Source of the DNA: Lachnospiraceae bacterium
GTDB taxonomy: Bacteria > Bacillota > Clostridia > Lachnospirales > Lachnospiraceae
Assembly (NCBI GenBank): GCA_910574195.1
Contig: CAJTBF010000011.1
Span: forward strand, 29,659 to 93,658
Direction of reading: 5' to 3'
Length of the DNA stretch: 64,000 nucleotides
The notes beneath the pieces were generated by a model. The model did not search any database. It was not told the origin of the DNA and worked only from the letters and a program-made list of their open reading frames with translations. The translations under genes were made by a program, and so were the position numbers. How positions within the stretch are numbered: the first letter of the stretch is position 1; the number at the start of each line of letters is the position of its first letter. Below are positions 44,534-53,159 of this stretch, in pieces.

Positions 44534-45382
44534 ATGAAACCTGCAATTGTAATGCAAACGGATTTTACAGCTGACACAAGCGCGGTATGTACAATGTATG
44601 GCGTATGTCAGATGGTAGATCCGGAGCTGAGAATCTTTAACAATACTCATGCAATACCGGGATTTGATATTTTCAGCGCTTCCTGTAGTCTGGATTATGT
44701 GGTTGATTTCTGGCCGGAAGGTACGGTATTTGTTTCCGTAGTAGATCCGGGCGTGGGAACTGCCAGAAAAGCGTGCGTGGCAAAGTTGAAAAACGGGCAG
44801 TATGTAGTAACCCCGGATAACGGGACTCTGACTCATATAGCAGAAAAAATCGGAATTGAAGAGGTGCGCGAGATTGACGAGACAATCAACCGATGGGTTC
44901 CAACGAAAGCATGCAGTATCTTCCATGGAAGAGATTTGTTCGCATACTGTGCTGCAAGACTGGCGTCAGGCATTATCACATGGGAACAGGTCGGAAAAGA
45001 ATATCCCCTTGAGGAAGTTGTGAAACTTCCACTGGTAAAACCGGAGTGCGGACAGGATGGAACGGTATCCGGCATGATTCAAAGCGCGGGCGTACACTTC
45101 GGATTGGTTTCCTCTAACATTCCGTATCAAATGCTGGAGGAAACAGGTGTAAGCTACGGAGATACCGTAAAAGTTAGAATCTGCCATAACGGGGAAGAAA
45201 AATATCTGGGAGAGGCAAAATACTGTAAGTCCTTCGGATATGTGGCAGAGGGAGAACCGGTTGTGATGGTAAGTGAATCCCTGACCGTACAGATTGCGCT
45301 GAATCTGCGTAACTTTGTAACCGTTTACGGCATTGGTCAGGGACCGGAATGGACGATTGCGTTCCAGAAAGCAGGGCGATAA
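44534..45382 (+). CDS. SAM hydroxide adenosyltransferase (DUF62), copy 1
   Basis: 282 aa. The family splits S-adenosylmethionine with water into adenosine and methionine; fluorinases and chlorinases are relatives. The conserved triad of the hydroxide enzymes is present: Asp71 and Arg78 in VVDPGVGTAR and His131 in FHGRD; TPDNGTLT is also typical. It lacks the insertion loop of the fluorinase. The N-terminal SAM-contact motif is TDFTADTS where TDFG is usual, unlike copy 2. AGGTGAAAAAGAAAGGAG precedes the start. Confidence 0.9.
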   Translation: MKPAIVMQTDFTADTSAVCTMYGVCQMVDPELRIFNNTHAIPGFDIFSASCSLDYVVDFWPEGTVFVSVVDPGVGTARKACVAKLKNGQYVVTPDNGTLTHIAEKIGIEEVREIDETINRWVPTKACSIFHGRDLFAYCAARLASGIITWEQVGKEYPLEEVVKLPLVKPECGQDGTVSGMIQSAGVHFGLVSSNIPYQMLEETGVSYGDTVKVRICHNGEEKYLGEAKYCKSFGYVAEGEPVVMVSESLTVQIALNLRNFVTVYGIGQGPEWTIAFQKAGR

Positions 45383-45397
45383 GCCGGAGGTGAAAAG

Positions 45398-46249
45398 ATG
45401 AGCAAAGCATGCATTGTTTTACAGACTGATTTTGGCCTGAACTGGGGCACCGTAGCATCTATGTATGGGGTATGTAAGCAAGTGGATCCCCAGCTTGAGA
45501 TTTTTGATCTTTCCCATACGATTGAACAGTTCAATACACTGGCTGCTTCAGAGTGCCTTCAATATACGGTAAAATACTGGCCAAAAGGAACCGTATTTGT
45601 ATCTGTGGTAGATCCGGGCGTGGGAACATCCAGAAAGGCATGTGTGGCAAAGACAAAGAACGGATATTATATTGTGACCCCGGACAACGGGACTCTGACT
45701 CATATAAAGGAAATGTATGGGATCGAAGAAGTACGTGAAATTGATGAGACCGTGAACCGCTATCCCGGCTCAGAGAAAGTCAATGTTTTCCATGGAAGAG
45801 ACTTATTTGCATATTGCGGGGCAAGACTGGCCGCAGGTGTGATCACCTATGAAGAAGTCGGTGAAGCATATCCCACAGAAGAGATTGTGATTCACGAACT
45901 TTCTTATGGACAATACGGAGATGGCTGGGCAGAAGGAAAGATCGGAGAAGCGCTGGAGCAATTCGGCAACATCAGTACGAACATATTGAATGATGATTTT
46001 GAGAAAACAGGAATCCGGGAAGGAGATATGGTACACATTCGGATTAAAAACAAAGCGGAAACCGTGTATGATTCACCGGTGTTGTATCATCGTTCTTTTG
46101 GGTTTGCAGAGATTGGAGATCCGGTACTTTTTAACGGGCTGGCGTCTTTTATTGCGCTTGGGCTGAACCAGCGCAGCTTTGCCGCAAAGTATCATATCAA
46201 AGGCGGAGACGGCTGGACGATACGGATTGAGAGGGAAAACCATGCTTAA
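45398..46249 (+). CDS. SAM hydroxide adenosyltransferase (DUF62), copy 2
   Basis: 283 aa, clear paralogue of the preceding gene (15 bp apart). Triad Asp72, Arg79 (VVDPGVGTSR) and His132 (FHGRD); the N-terminal motif is the canonical TDFGLNWG. The C-terminal halves of the two copies differ far more than the N-terminal halves (for example GQGPEWTIAF against GGDGWTIRIE). A heteromer or division of labour is possible. DUF62 enzymes form trimers with active sites between subunits. Confidence 0.9.
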   Translation: MSKACIVLQTDFGLNWGTVASMYGVCKQVDPQLEIFDLSHTIEQFNTLAASECLQYTVKYWPKGTVFVSVVDPGVGTSRKACVAKTKNGYYIVTPDNGTLTHIKEMYGIEEVREIDETVNRYPGSEKVNVFHGRDLFAYCGARLAAGVITYEEVGEAYPTEEIVIHELSYGQYGDGWAEGKIGEALEQFGNISTNILNDDFEKTGIREGDMVHIRIKNKAETVYDSPVLYHRSFGFAEIGDPVLFNGLASFIALGLNQRSFAAKYHIKGGDGWTIRIERENHA

Positions 46250-47021
46250 GAAGTGTACTGCCGAAGATGAAACTGTATTGAAAGAATACCTTATGAAGGA
46301 GAAAGAATATAATACATTTCTTCTGGCAGATATCGCGGCATATGGTTTTGACAATCCCTGCCAGGATGTATGGATGGAGACAAACGATGATGTTTGTGAA
46401 GGAATTTATCTGAGATTTTACACCAATTTGCTTGTTTACAGCCAAAATGTAGGTTTAAAACAGACAAGCGTAGAAATTATTTTAAGAAAGTCTCCGGTAT
46501 CTGTTATAATGGGAAAAAGCAGTACGCTCAAAGATCTTGGAAAATTTCTGTCAAAGGAATATGATTGTTCCGAAAAGCAGCTGTTCAGACTGCGTACAAC
46601 CAAGAAGCTTCGGAATACCGTTTCTGATGTGTTACAGGCAGAGGAAAAGGATGTTGACGATATTTTCCATTTTCTGGAAAGTATCCCTCAGATACGGGCG
46701 TTATATACTTCTAAGGAAATGATTCGCGACAGAATTATCAACGGAGACGGCGTGCATTTGTTTATGCGGGACGGCAAGACGATTATTTCACATGGAAACA
46801 GTACGACAGAGGCAGAGCAGACCGTGATGATCGGCGGCGTCGCGACAAAGGAAATGTACAGAAAAAAAGGGTATGCTTCCTGTGTGGTATCGGCGTTGTG
46901 CAATTATATTTTAAGCCGCGGCAAGGCGCCCTGTCTGTTTGCAGAAAACGGACTCGCCCCTTTCTTTGAAAGTCTGGGATTTGAATCTCTGGGAGGATGG
47001 AGTACGCTGGAAAGGAAATAG
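46242..47021 (+). CDS. GNAT family protein of the ECF/SAM-hydrolase operon
   Basis: 259 aa from ATG 46242, overlapping the upstream stop by 8 bp. The C-terminal half is a GNAT fold: GGVATKEMYRKKGYASCVVS (acetyl-CoA motif) and ENGLAPFFESLGFESLGG. The N-terminal half (about 1-120) is a divergent second domain, as in other two-domain GNATs. The substrate is unknown; translational coupling ties it to the SAM hydrolases. Confidence 0.85.
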   Translation: MLKKCTAEDETVLKEYLMKEKEYNTFLLADIAAYGFDNPCQDVWMETNDDVCEGIYLRFYTNLLVYSQNVGLKQTSVEIILRKSPVSVIMGKSSTLKDLGKFLSKEYDCSEKQLFRLRTTKKLRNTVSDVLQAEEKDVDDIFHFLESIPQIRALYTSKEMIRDRIINGDGVHLFMRDGKTIISHGNSTTEAEQTVMIGGVATKEMYRKKGYASCVVSALCNYILSRGKAPCLFAENGLAPFFESLGFESLGGWSTLERK

Positions 47022-47053
47022 AGAAACGGATGGAACACGAAAGGAATACACAG

Positions 47054-47782
47054 ATGAAGACGTTGGGAAACAGTAAGATTCCATCTTATGTTCCGATTTA
47101 TGACCGATTGTATACAGATATTATGGATGGGGTCTACGAACCGGGATCCAGACTGCCGGGCGAAGCGGCACTTGCCGGGAAATATCATGTAAGCAGGAAT
47201 ACGCTGCGTCAGGCGCTTACCGTTCTGGTGGAAGACGGACTGGTTACGAAGATACAGGGGAAAGGGACATTTGTTACCTACGACGGGAGACGGGAACAAG
47301 AGGATCACGGGCTGTATAATCCAATGATTACATGCAGCAGAAGCCGTATTGACAAGGTGGATGTCTATTACAACTTTGGACCGGCAACAGAAGTCGGGCA
47401 GCGTAAACTGGGACTGCGTCCGAGCGAGATTGTATTGGCAGGCAACAGTGTATTTCATGCGAAAGGCAAGCCGGTGGGACATTCGTTTATGCAGATTCCG
47501 GTGAAGCACATAGAAAATCTGAATGTGGATCTGGGAAAAGAGGAAGATGTGCGTGAAGTAATCAACCACCATATTTTTGAAGTGTCCGCATCTGTAAAGA
47601 TGTCGATTAAATTAATTTATGCGGAAGATTATATTACAAATTATTTAAAAGTGTCCCGGGAAACACCGTTAATTTTTATCGAAGAGATTTTTTATAATAA
47701 GGAAAAAGAAGCGGTTTCCAGGGGGAAATTTTATTTCCTGCCAGACGAGTATGATATTGTATTTCAGGACAAGGAAACATAA
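47054..47782 (+). CDS. GntR/HutC-type regulator with UTRA domain
   Basis: About 242 aa from ATG 47054 (AAGGA box); in-frame starts at 46997 and 47030 would overlap or lie closer to the GNAT gene. The winged helix shows VPIYDRLYTDIMDGVYEPGS, then NTLRQALTVLVEDGL and IQGKGTFV. A UTRA ligand-binding domain follows (about 85-240). It probably senses the operon's substrate or product and controls the promoter at 41258. Confidence 0.88.
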   Translation: MKTLGNSKIPSYVPIYDRLYTDIMDGVYEPGSRLPGEAALAGKYHVSRNTLRQALTVLVEDGLVTKIQGKGTFVTYDGRREQEDHGLYNPMITCSRSRIDKVDVYYNFGPATEVGQRKLGLRPSEIVLAGNSVFHAKGKPVGHSFMQIPVKHIENLNVDLGKEEDVREVINHHIFEVSASVKMSIKLIYAEDYITNYLKVSRETPLIFIEEIFYNKEKEAVSRGKFYFLPDEYDIVFQDKET

Positions 47783-47784
47783 AA

Positions 47785-47833
47785 GAGGCGTCGCTCCACA
47801 GATGGTGGGTATTCACCTGTGGAGCGGCGCCTC
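47785..47833. terminator. Terminator between convergent GntR and gatB genes
   Basis: A 17 bp stem (GAGGCGTCGCTCCACAG / CTGTGGAGCGGCGCCTC, one G-U pair). The minus strand continues CTCTTTTATG. A second small hairpin (GAACAGC / GCTGTTC) lies at 47863-47880. Confidence 0.8.
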
Positions 47834-47904
47834 CCCTGCGGTAAACAAAAGAACTACAGTGTGAACAGCGGGTGCTGTTCCACAATTATTCATGCAAAGA
47901 TGTA

Positions 47905-49338
47905 CTACTGCAGCATCTCGCGCAGCATCTGATTCACCATACCGGGATTGGCTTTTCCTTTCATCATTTTCATCGTCTGTCCTACCAGCGCCCCCAGCGC
48001 TTTTTCTTTTCCGCCGCGATAGTCCGCGACCGCCTGTGGATTTTCGGCAATCACTTTTTTCAGTGTCTCCCGCAGAGCGCCCTCGTCATTCACCGTTTTT
48101 AACCCTTGTTCTTCCACATAGACTTCCGGATTGATATCTTCGTGAAATATCTTTTCAAAGACTTCCTTCGCCACGGAACTATTGATCACGCCTTTTTCCG
48201 TAAGACAAACCAGCCGGGCCAGATTTTCCGGTGAAAATTTCAGATCTTCCGGCTCCATCCCGTTTTCTTTCATCAGACGCATGGTTTCCCCCATCAGCCA
48301 GTTGGACACTTTCTTAGGTTTCTGACAGAGTGCCGTAGCCGCCTCAAAGAGATCCGCCATACTCTTGGATTCCGTAAGAATTTCTGCGTCATACTGCGGA
48401 ATATCAAATTCTTTCCTGTACCGTTTCAGCTTCTCGCTCCGCAGCTCCGGCTGCCTACTTCTGACACGGGCAATCCACTCTTCACTGATCACGATCGGCA
48501 CCAGATCCGGCTCCGGAAAATACCGGTAATCCTGCGCATCCTCCTTGGAACGCATGGCGTAGGATGATTCTTTATTGTCGTCCCAGCGCCGTGTCTCCTG
48601 GATCACCGGGCGTCCTTCCTCCAGCAATTCAATCTGCCTCGCACGTTCCCCTTCAATGGCGCGGGCAATAGCTTTAAAAGAGTTCAGATTCTTCATCTCG
48701 GTTCGGGTTCCGAATGTCTCGCTTCCTGCCTCCCGCACCGAAAGGTTTACATCCGCACGCATGGAACCTTCCTGAAGTTTACAGTCGGAAGCGCCCAGAT
48801 ACTGGATGATCTGACGCAGCTTTTCCAGATAGGCGATCACTTCCTTTGAAGAACGCATATCCGGTTCCGATACAATCTCCACCAGAGGGACTCCGCTTCG
48901 GTTGTAATCCACCAGGGACGTATCATCCCATTCGTCATGAATCAGCTTTCCGGCGTCCTCTTCCATATGCATTTCGTGAATCCGTATTTTTTTCACTGTA
49001 TTTCCCGTCTCAATCTCCACATATCCATTCCTTGCAATCGGAAGATACAACTGAGAAATTTGATAGTTTTGCGGATTATCCGGATAGAAATAATTCTTCC
49101 GGTCAAATTTGCATACCCGTGTAATCTCACAGTTCGTCGCCAGTCCAATGGCCATTGCATATTCCACTACCTGCCGGTTCAATACCGGAAGGGAACCCGG
49201 CATCCCGGTGCAGACCGGACAGGTATGGGTATTCGGCGCCGCGCCGAAAGCCGTGCTGCACCCACAGAAAATCTTCGTTTTCGTTGCCAGTTCCACGTGC
49301 ACTTCCAGGCCGATCACGGTTTCATATTGTTTTTTCAT
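47905..49338 (-). CDS. gatB: Asp-tRNA(Asn)/Glu-tRNA(Gln) amidotransferase subunit B
   Basis: 477 aa from ATG 49338, overlapping gatA by 4 bp. KKQYETVIGLEVHVEL, the zinc-related CGCSTAFGAAPNTHTCPVC and PGSLPVLN are the classical start; EMKNLNSFKAI and RSKEDAQDYRYFPEPDL follow, and a C-terminal YqeY/tail domain ends MVNQMLREML. It phosphorylates the misacylated Asp or Glu and channels ammonia from GatA. Confidence 0.97.
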   Translation of the reverse strand: MKKQYETVIGLEVHVELATKTKIFCGCSTAFGAAPNTHTCPVCTGMPGSLPVLNRQVVEYAMAIGLATNCEITRVCKFDRKNYFYPDNPQNYQISQLYLPIARNGYVEIETGNTVKKIRIHEMHMEEDAGKLIHDEWDDTSLVDYNRSGVPLVEIVSEPDMRSSKEVIAYLEKLRQIIQYLGASDCKLQEGSMRADVNLSVREAGSETFGTRTEMKNLNSFKAIARAIEGERARQIELLEEGRPVIQETRRWDDNKESSYAMRSKEDAQDYRYFPEPDLVPIVISEEWIARVRSRQPELRSEKLKRYRKEFDIPQYDAEILTESKSMADLFEAATALCQKPKKVSNWLMGETMRLMKENGMEPEDLKFSPENLARLVCLTEKGVINSSVAKEVFEKIFHEDINPEVYVEEQGLKTVNDEGALRETLKKVIAENPQAVADYRGGKEKALGALVGQTMKMMKGKANPGMVNQMLREMLQ

Positions 49339-50891
49339 CTTGCCTGCACCTCCTTTCCTGCGGATACCTCTTCTTTCTTTTCCACTGTGTTCCGTACGGT
49401 TTTTTCCCGGCACGTTTCCTGTAACTTTTCGATATCCGCCGGTTTTTCGAACTGCCGGTTCGTCGCACATTCATAGGTGTACGCGGCACGAAGCAGTATT
49501 TTCTCCTGAAAATGGTTCCCGATCAACTGCATCCCGATGGGCAGTCCGTTCTGATCCCGGCCCACCGGAACGGCCATGCCCGGAAGTCCCGCCAGATTCA
49601 CCGCAATGGTATAAATATCGCCCAGATACATTTTCAGCGGATCACACAGACTTTCCCCCAGTAACGGGGCCGTCGTCGGCGCCGTCGGTCCCAGAAGCAG
49701 ATCATACTTTTCAAACGCCTGGTCAAATGCCTGTTTGATCAATGCTTTGGTCTTAAGGGCTTTCAGATAATAGGCGTCATAATACCCGGAGCTTAACACA
49801 AAGGATCCCAGCATAATCCGCCGTTTTACCTCCGCGCCAAAACCTTCCGAACGTGTCTTTTTATACATGTTGTGCAGTCCGTCATAGTCCGCGGTACGAT
49901 ACCCGTACTTCACGCCGTCAAACCGTTCCAGATTGGAACTTGCCTCCGCCGAAGCGATGACGTAATAAGCCGGAATCGCGTAATCCACAAGACTCAAATG
50001 AAACCTCTCTACAACGGCGCCCTGTTCTTCCAGGATGTTCGCCGCAGCCCGGATAGCTTCCGCCACTTCCTCGTCCAGTCCTTCCCCGAAATAATCGGCC
50101 GGAATCCCGATCCGCAGCCCTTTCACATCCTCTGTCAGCGCTTCCGTAAAATGGAGGTCTTCCCGTCGGATGGACGTACTGTCCTTTTCGTCATACGAAG
50201 CAATGGCCTCCAAAACAGCGGCACAATCGGCCGCGTCCTTTGTGATGGGGCCAATCTGATCCAGGGAAGAACCATAAGCGATCAGGCCATAGCGGGACAC
50301 CGTCCCATAGGTCGGTTTCAATCCCACCACACCGCAGAAAGAACTGGGCTGGCGGATCGAACCGCCGGTATCAGATCCCAGCGCATAGAAGCATTCCTGC
50401 GCCGCCACCGCCGCACAGGAACCGCCGGACGATCCGCCCGGTACATGTTCCGGATGATGGGGATTCCTGGTCGGCCCGTACCAGGAAGTTTCTGTGGTGC
50501 TTCCCATAGCAAATTCGTCCATATTGGTTTTCCCCAGAATCACCGCGCCGCTTCTCTGCAGATTCCTCACTGCCTCCGCCGTATACGTGGGCCGGTAATC
50601 AGAAAGAATTTTGGAACTGCACGTCGTCAGTTCCCCGGCAATGCACAGGTTATCTTTCACCGCCACCGGAACGCCTGCCAGAGGGCCTGTCAGTTCCCCG
50701 GCAATGATTTTTTTCTGTACTTCTTCCGCCTGCGCAAGCGCGTCTTCTCTATTGAATGTCACATAACTGTGAAGCAGAGGTTCTGCCGTTTCTGCCCGCG
50801 CAAACACTGCTTCCACAGCTTCTGCCGCCGATACCTCTCTCTGTCTGATCTTTTTTCCCAGCTCTACTGCCGTCAGATCTAATAGTTCCAT
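49335..50891 (-). CDS. gatA: Asp-tRNA(Asn)/Glu-tRNA(Gln) amidotransferase subunit A
   Basis: 518 aa, amidase family. The triad is Lys79 (PVAVKDN), cis-Ser154 (PGGSSGG) and Ser178 (DTGGSIR). It releases ammonia from glutamine. About 30 residues longer at the C-terminus (charged tail EKKEEVSAGKEVQAR) than the usual ~485 aa. Confidence 0.97.
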   Translation of the reverse strand: MELLDLTAVELGKKIRQREVSAAEAVEAVFARAETAEPLLHSYVTFNREDALAQAEEVQKKIIAGELTGPLAGVPVAVKDNLCIAGELTTCSSKILSDYRPTYTAEAVRNLQRSGAVILGKTNMDEFAMGSTTETSWYGPTRNPHHPEHVPGGSSGGSCAAVAAQECFYALGSDTGGSIRQPSSFCGVVGLKPTYGTVSRYGLIAYGSSLDQIGPITKDAADCAAVLEAIASYDEKDSTSIRREDLHFTEALTEDVKGLRIGIPADYFGEGLDEEVAEAIRAAANILEEQGAVVERFHLSLVDYAIPAYYVIASAEASSNLERFDGVKYGYRTADYDGLHNMYKKTRSEGFGAEVKRRIMLGSFVLSSGYYDAYYLKALKTKALIKQAFDQAFEKYDLLLGPTAPTTAPLLGESLCDPLKMYLGDIYTIAVNLAGLPGMAVPVGRDQNGLPIGMQLIGNHFQEKILLRAAYTYECATNRQFEKPADIEKLQETCREKTVRNTVEKKEEVSAGKEVQAR

Positions 50892-50906
50892 GCCCGCACT
50901 CCTCCT

Positions 50907-51200
50907 TTATCCGATTGTTTTCGGCACTTCAAAATAGTCGTCCTTCCGCAAAGGAGCGTTTCCCAGTGTTTCCTCTTTGTTGTCCCCATTGGTCACCACG
51001 TCTTCCCGAAATACATTTTGTACCGGAAGTACATGGGACATTGGCTCGACGCCGGAGGTATCCAGTTCATTCAAAGTATCAATATAATCCAGCATTTTTT
51101 CCATGTCCTTTTTCGCGGCTTCCTTTTCCTGCCCGGACAATTCCAGCTTTGCCAGAATTCCTACATAATCCATCACTTCATCGGAAATCTTATTCGCCAT
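50907..51200 (-). CDS. gatC: Asp-tRNA(Asn)/Glu-tRNA(Gln) amidotransferase subunit C
   Basis: 97 aa with an AAGGAGGAG box. DYVGILAKLELSGQEKE and LDTSGVEPMSHVLP are typical of GatC, which wraps around GatA and stabilises it. It lies between aspS2 and gatA, about 15 bp from gatA. Confidence 0.95.
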   Translation of the reverse strand: MANKISDEVMDYVGILAKLELSGQEKEAAKKDMEKMLDYIDTLNELDTSGVEPMSHVLPVQNVFREDVVTNGDNKEETLGNAPLRKDDYFEVPKTIG

Positions 51201-51246
51201 CCTGCTCCTCCTTTTTTGTCCACATTCTCCTGAACTCTTTCCTTCT

Positions 51247-52578
51247 CTATGGTTCCAGTCTGCTTAAATCCCGTGGAAAAAGCGTTGTCTCCCGTACATT
51301 GTCCTCCAAAAGCAATTTCATCGTCAGACGTTCCATCCCGATTCCCAGCCCTCCATGGGGCGGCATCCCATGACGGAATGCGCTCAGATATTGTTCCATT
51401 CCTTCTTCCGTCATCCCTCTCGCTTCCATCTTTTCCCGCAGCTTTTTATATTCATGAATCCGCTGGCCGCCGGTGGTAATCTCCATTCCCCGAAACAGCA
51501 GATCAAAACTCAGTGTATAGGTTGGATCTTTTGGATCATCCATGGCGTAAAACGGCCGCTTTTTGGACGGATAATGGGTGACAAATACAAAATCCGCATC
51601 CCACTCTTCTTTGGCATATCTGCTGATCAAAAGTTCTTCCTCCGGTTCCAGATCAAAGGGATTCTTGATCTTTCTTTTGTATTTTTCCGACACCAGACGC
51701 TTGATCTCATCAAACCGAACCTCCGGAATTCCATCCGTCCTCGGCAGATCTATTTTCAGGATCTCCAATTCCCGGCCGTACTCCTTTTCCAGAAGTTTCA
51801 TGATATATTGCAGCACGCCGGTTTCCATCCCCATAATCTCTTCAAATCCGTCAATATAACCCATCTCAAAATCCAGGCTGGTATATTCATTCAGGTGTCT
51901 CTTGGTATTATGCTTTTCTGCCCGGAATACCGGCGCCGTCTCAAATACCCGGTCGAAAACCCCCACCATCATCTGTTTATAGAACTGCGGACTTTGCTGT
52001 AAGATTGCCGGTCTGTGGAAATATTCCAGCTTAAAAAGATTGGCGCCGCCCTCCGCACTTTTGGCCCCGATCTTCGGCGTATGAATCTCCGTAAACCCCT
52101 GCCCGTACAGAAAATCCCGAAACCCTCTTACAATGCCTTCCTGAATCCGGAATTTGGCCCGCTCCCGGATGTTGCGCAGGGAAATCGGACGATAGTTCAG
52201 CTTTGCCTCCAAAGACGTATTCAATTTCCACTTGGCTATGGGAAGTGGCATGGATTCCGCCGGTTCGCTTAACACGGTCCCTTCCAAAATCCGAATTTCC
52301 ATTCCATGGGGCGCCTTCTCCGCCTCTGTCAGGATTCCCGTCAATTCCACCGCATCTGCTTCTTTCAGCGCTTTCAGCGGAAATTTTGTGATTCCTTCCT
52401 CATAGACACACTGCAGCAGTCCTTCGCGCTTTCGCAGGATCACAAAAGCCACATTGCCCATCCTGCGGATCGTATGGATGGCGCCGTTTACCTTCACTGT
52501 CTGCCCTGCCATACGCTGTACGGATAACTCACTGATTTCCAATGTTTCTTTTTCTTTGATTCCGGTTACAAATTCCAT
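51247..52578 (-). CDS. aspS: Aspartyl-tRNA synthetase, archaeal type (non-discriminating AspS2)
   Basis: 443 aa from ATG 52578 (AAAGGAG box); the frame upstream is not coding. An N-terminal OB-fold (KVNGAIHTIRRMGNVAFVIL) precedes a class II core: RFRIQEG-type motif, TEIHTPKIGAKSAEGGANLF, FRAEKHNTKRHLNEYTSLDF and GGLGIGMERLTMKLL. The short archaeal architecture, lacking the bacterial GAD insertion, together with the adjacent gatCAB genes indicates a non-discriminating enzyme that charges tRNA(Asn) with Asp. The amidotransferase then converts it to Asn-tRNA. Confidence 0.93.
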   Translation of the reverse strand: MEFVTGIKEKETLEISELSVQRMAGQTVKVNGAIHTIRRMGNVAFVILRKREGLLQCVYEEGITKFPLKALKEADAVELTGILTEAEKAPHGMEIRILEGTVLSEPAESMPLPIAKWKLNTSLEAKLNYRPISLRNIRERAKFRIQEGIVRGFRDFLYGQGFTEIHTPKIGAKSAEGGANLFKLEYFHRPAILQQSPQFYKQMMVGVFDRVFETAPVFRAEKHNTKRHLNEYTSLDFEMGYIDGFEEIMGMETGVLQYIMKLLEKEYGRELEILKIDLPRTDGIPEVRFDEIKRLVSEKYKRKIKNPFDLEPEEELLISRYAKEEWDADFVFVTHYPSKKRPFYAMDDPKDPTYTLSFDLLFRGMEITTGGQRIHEYKKLREKMEARGMTEEGMEQYLSAFRHGMPPHGGLGIGMERLTMKLLLEDNVRETTLFPRDLSRLEP

Positions 52579-52654
52579 GATCTTATTCTCCTTTCCTGTT
52601 CCTGCACACCCTGAGACTTTTTTCCTCACCACAGCTATTTTCCGACTCCATATC

Positions 52655-52715
52655 ATACCTTTCCAGGGCTCCGCCATTCAACGCCCTCCGGCGAATGAAT
52701 TTTCAAACACGCTCT
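52655..52715. repeat. GAGCGTGTTTGAAAATTC-type repeat before aspS
   Basis: Minus-strand end GAGCGTGTTTGAAAATTC, followed by ATTCGCCGGAGGGCGTTG. The end is the same as in the element between rpsB and tsf. It lies between the T-box terminator and the aspS start. Confidence 0.6.
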
Positions 52716-52749
52716 AAAACAAGATATCATATCATTCTCCCGTAACTGT

Positions 52750-53120
52750 GCACAAAAAAAGTCCCTGGATGCCATTCGTGCATCCCGGGACGGAAGTTAT
52801 GTCGATAAAATCCGCGGTACCACCCGCATTGAATCGCTCTGTCTACCCCCTTGTAGTACAAAACGATCCCTCTCTCTGCATGTAACGTATGCTCCACGTA
52901 CCGGCCTACTCTTCTTTCAGCCGGTCAGCTCCCGAGTGTTCCCATGATCTTCTCCCCTGTCCGGCGCTCTCAGTCGGTGACGCCAACTTCCTGTCAGTCT
53001 CTGAAAATCCGAGTCTCGTTCTCTGCCTTTCTTCAATCCATGACAGCATTCCTCTTCTCACTGCCATGTACCTGTTTTGTGAAAAGCGGATTCCCTCCTT
53101 TTCACACTTTAGTATATAAA
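52750..53120 (-). promoter_or_regulatory. T-box leader of aspS-gatCAB, predicted tRNA(Asn)-responsive
   Basis: About 370 nt leader. The T-box core GGGTGGTACCGCGG lies at about 52825-52812. The terminator (GTCCCGGGATGC / GCATCCAGGGAC then seven T) is at 52792-52754. A stem III-like CCGGC/GCCGG hairpin precedes the core. In the specifier region the stretch GGGAACACTCGGGAGC places codon AAC (Asn) at 52940-52938, followed by A. Uncharged tRNA would stabilise the antiterminator and raise expression. The codon assignment is from position only. Confidence 0.88.
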
Positions 53121-53130
53121 AATCTTTTTT

Positions 53131-53159
53131 ATAATAGCACAGTTTTTTTCAGTTTGCAA
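53131..53159 (-). promoter_or_regulatory. Promoter of the aspS-gatCAB operon
   Basis: Minus strand: TTGCAA (53159-53154), 17 bp spacer, extended -10 TGCTATTAT ending at 53131. It overlaps the 3' end of the DUF1097 gene. Confidence 0.75.

Noticed and set aside
49872-50882. 336-codon open frame on the plus strand
   Set aside because: Antisense to gatA; no homology pattern.
52889-53119. Short plus-strand open frames in the aspS leader
   Set aside because: The region is accounted for by the T-box RNA on the minus strand.
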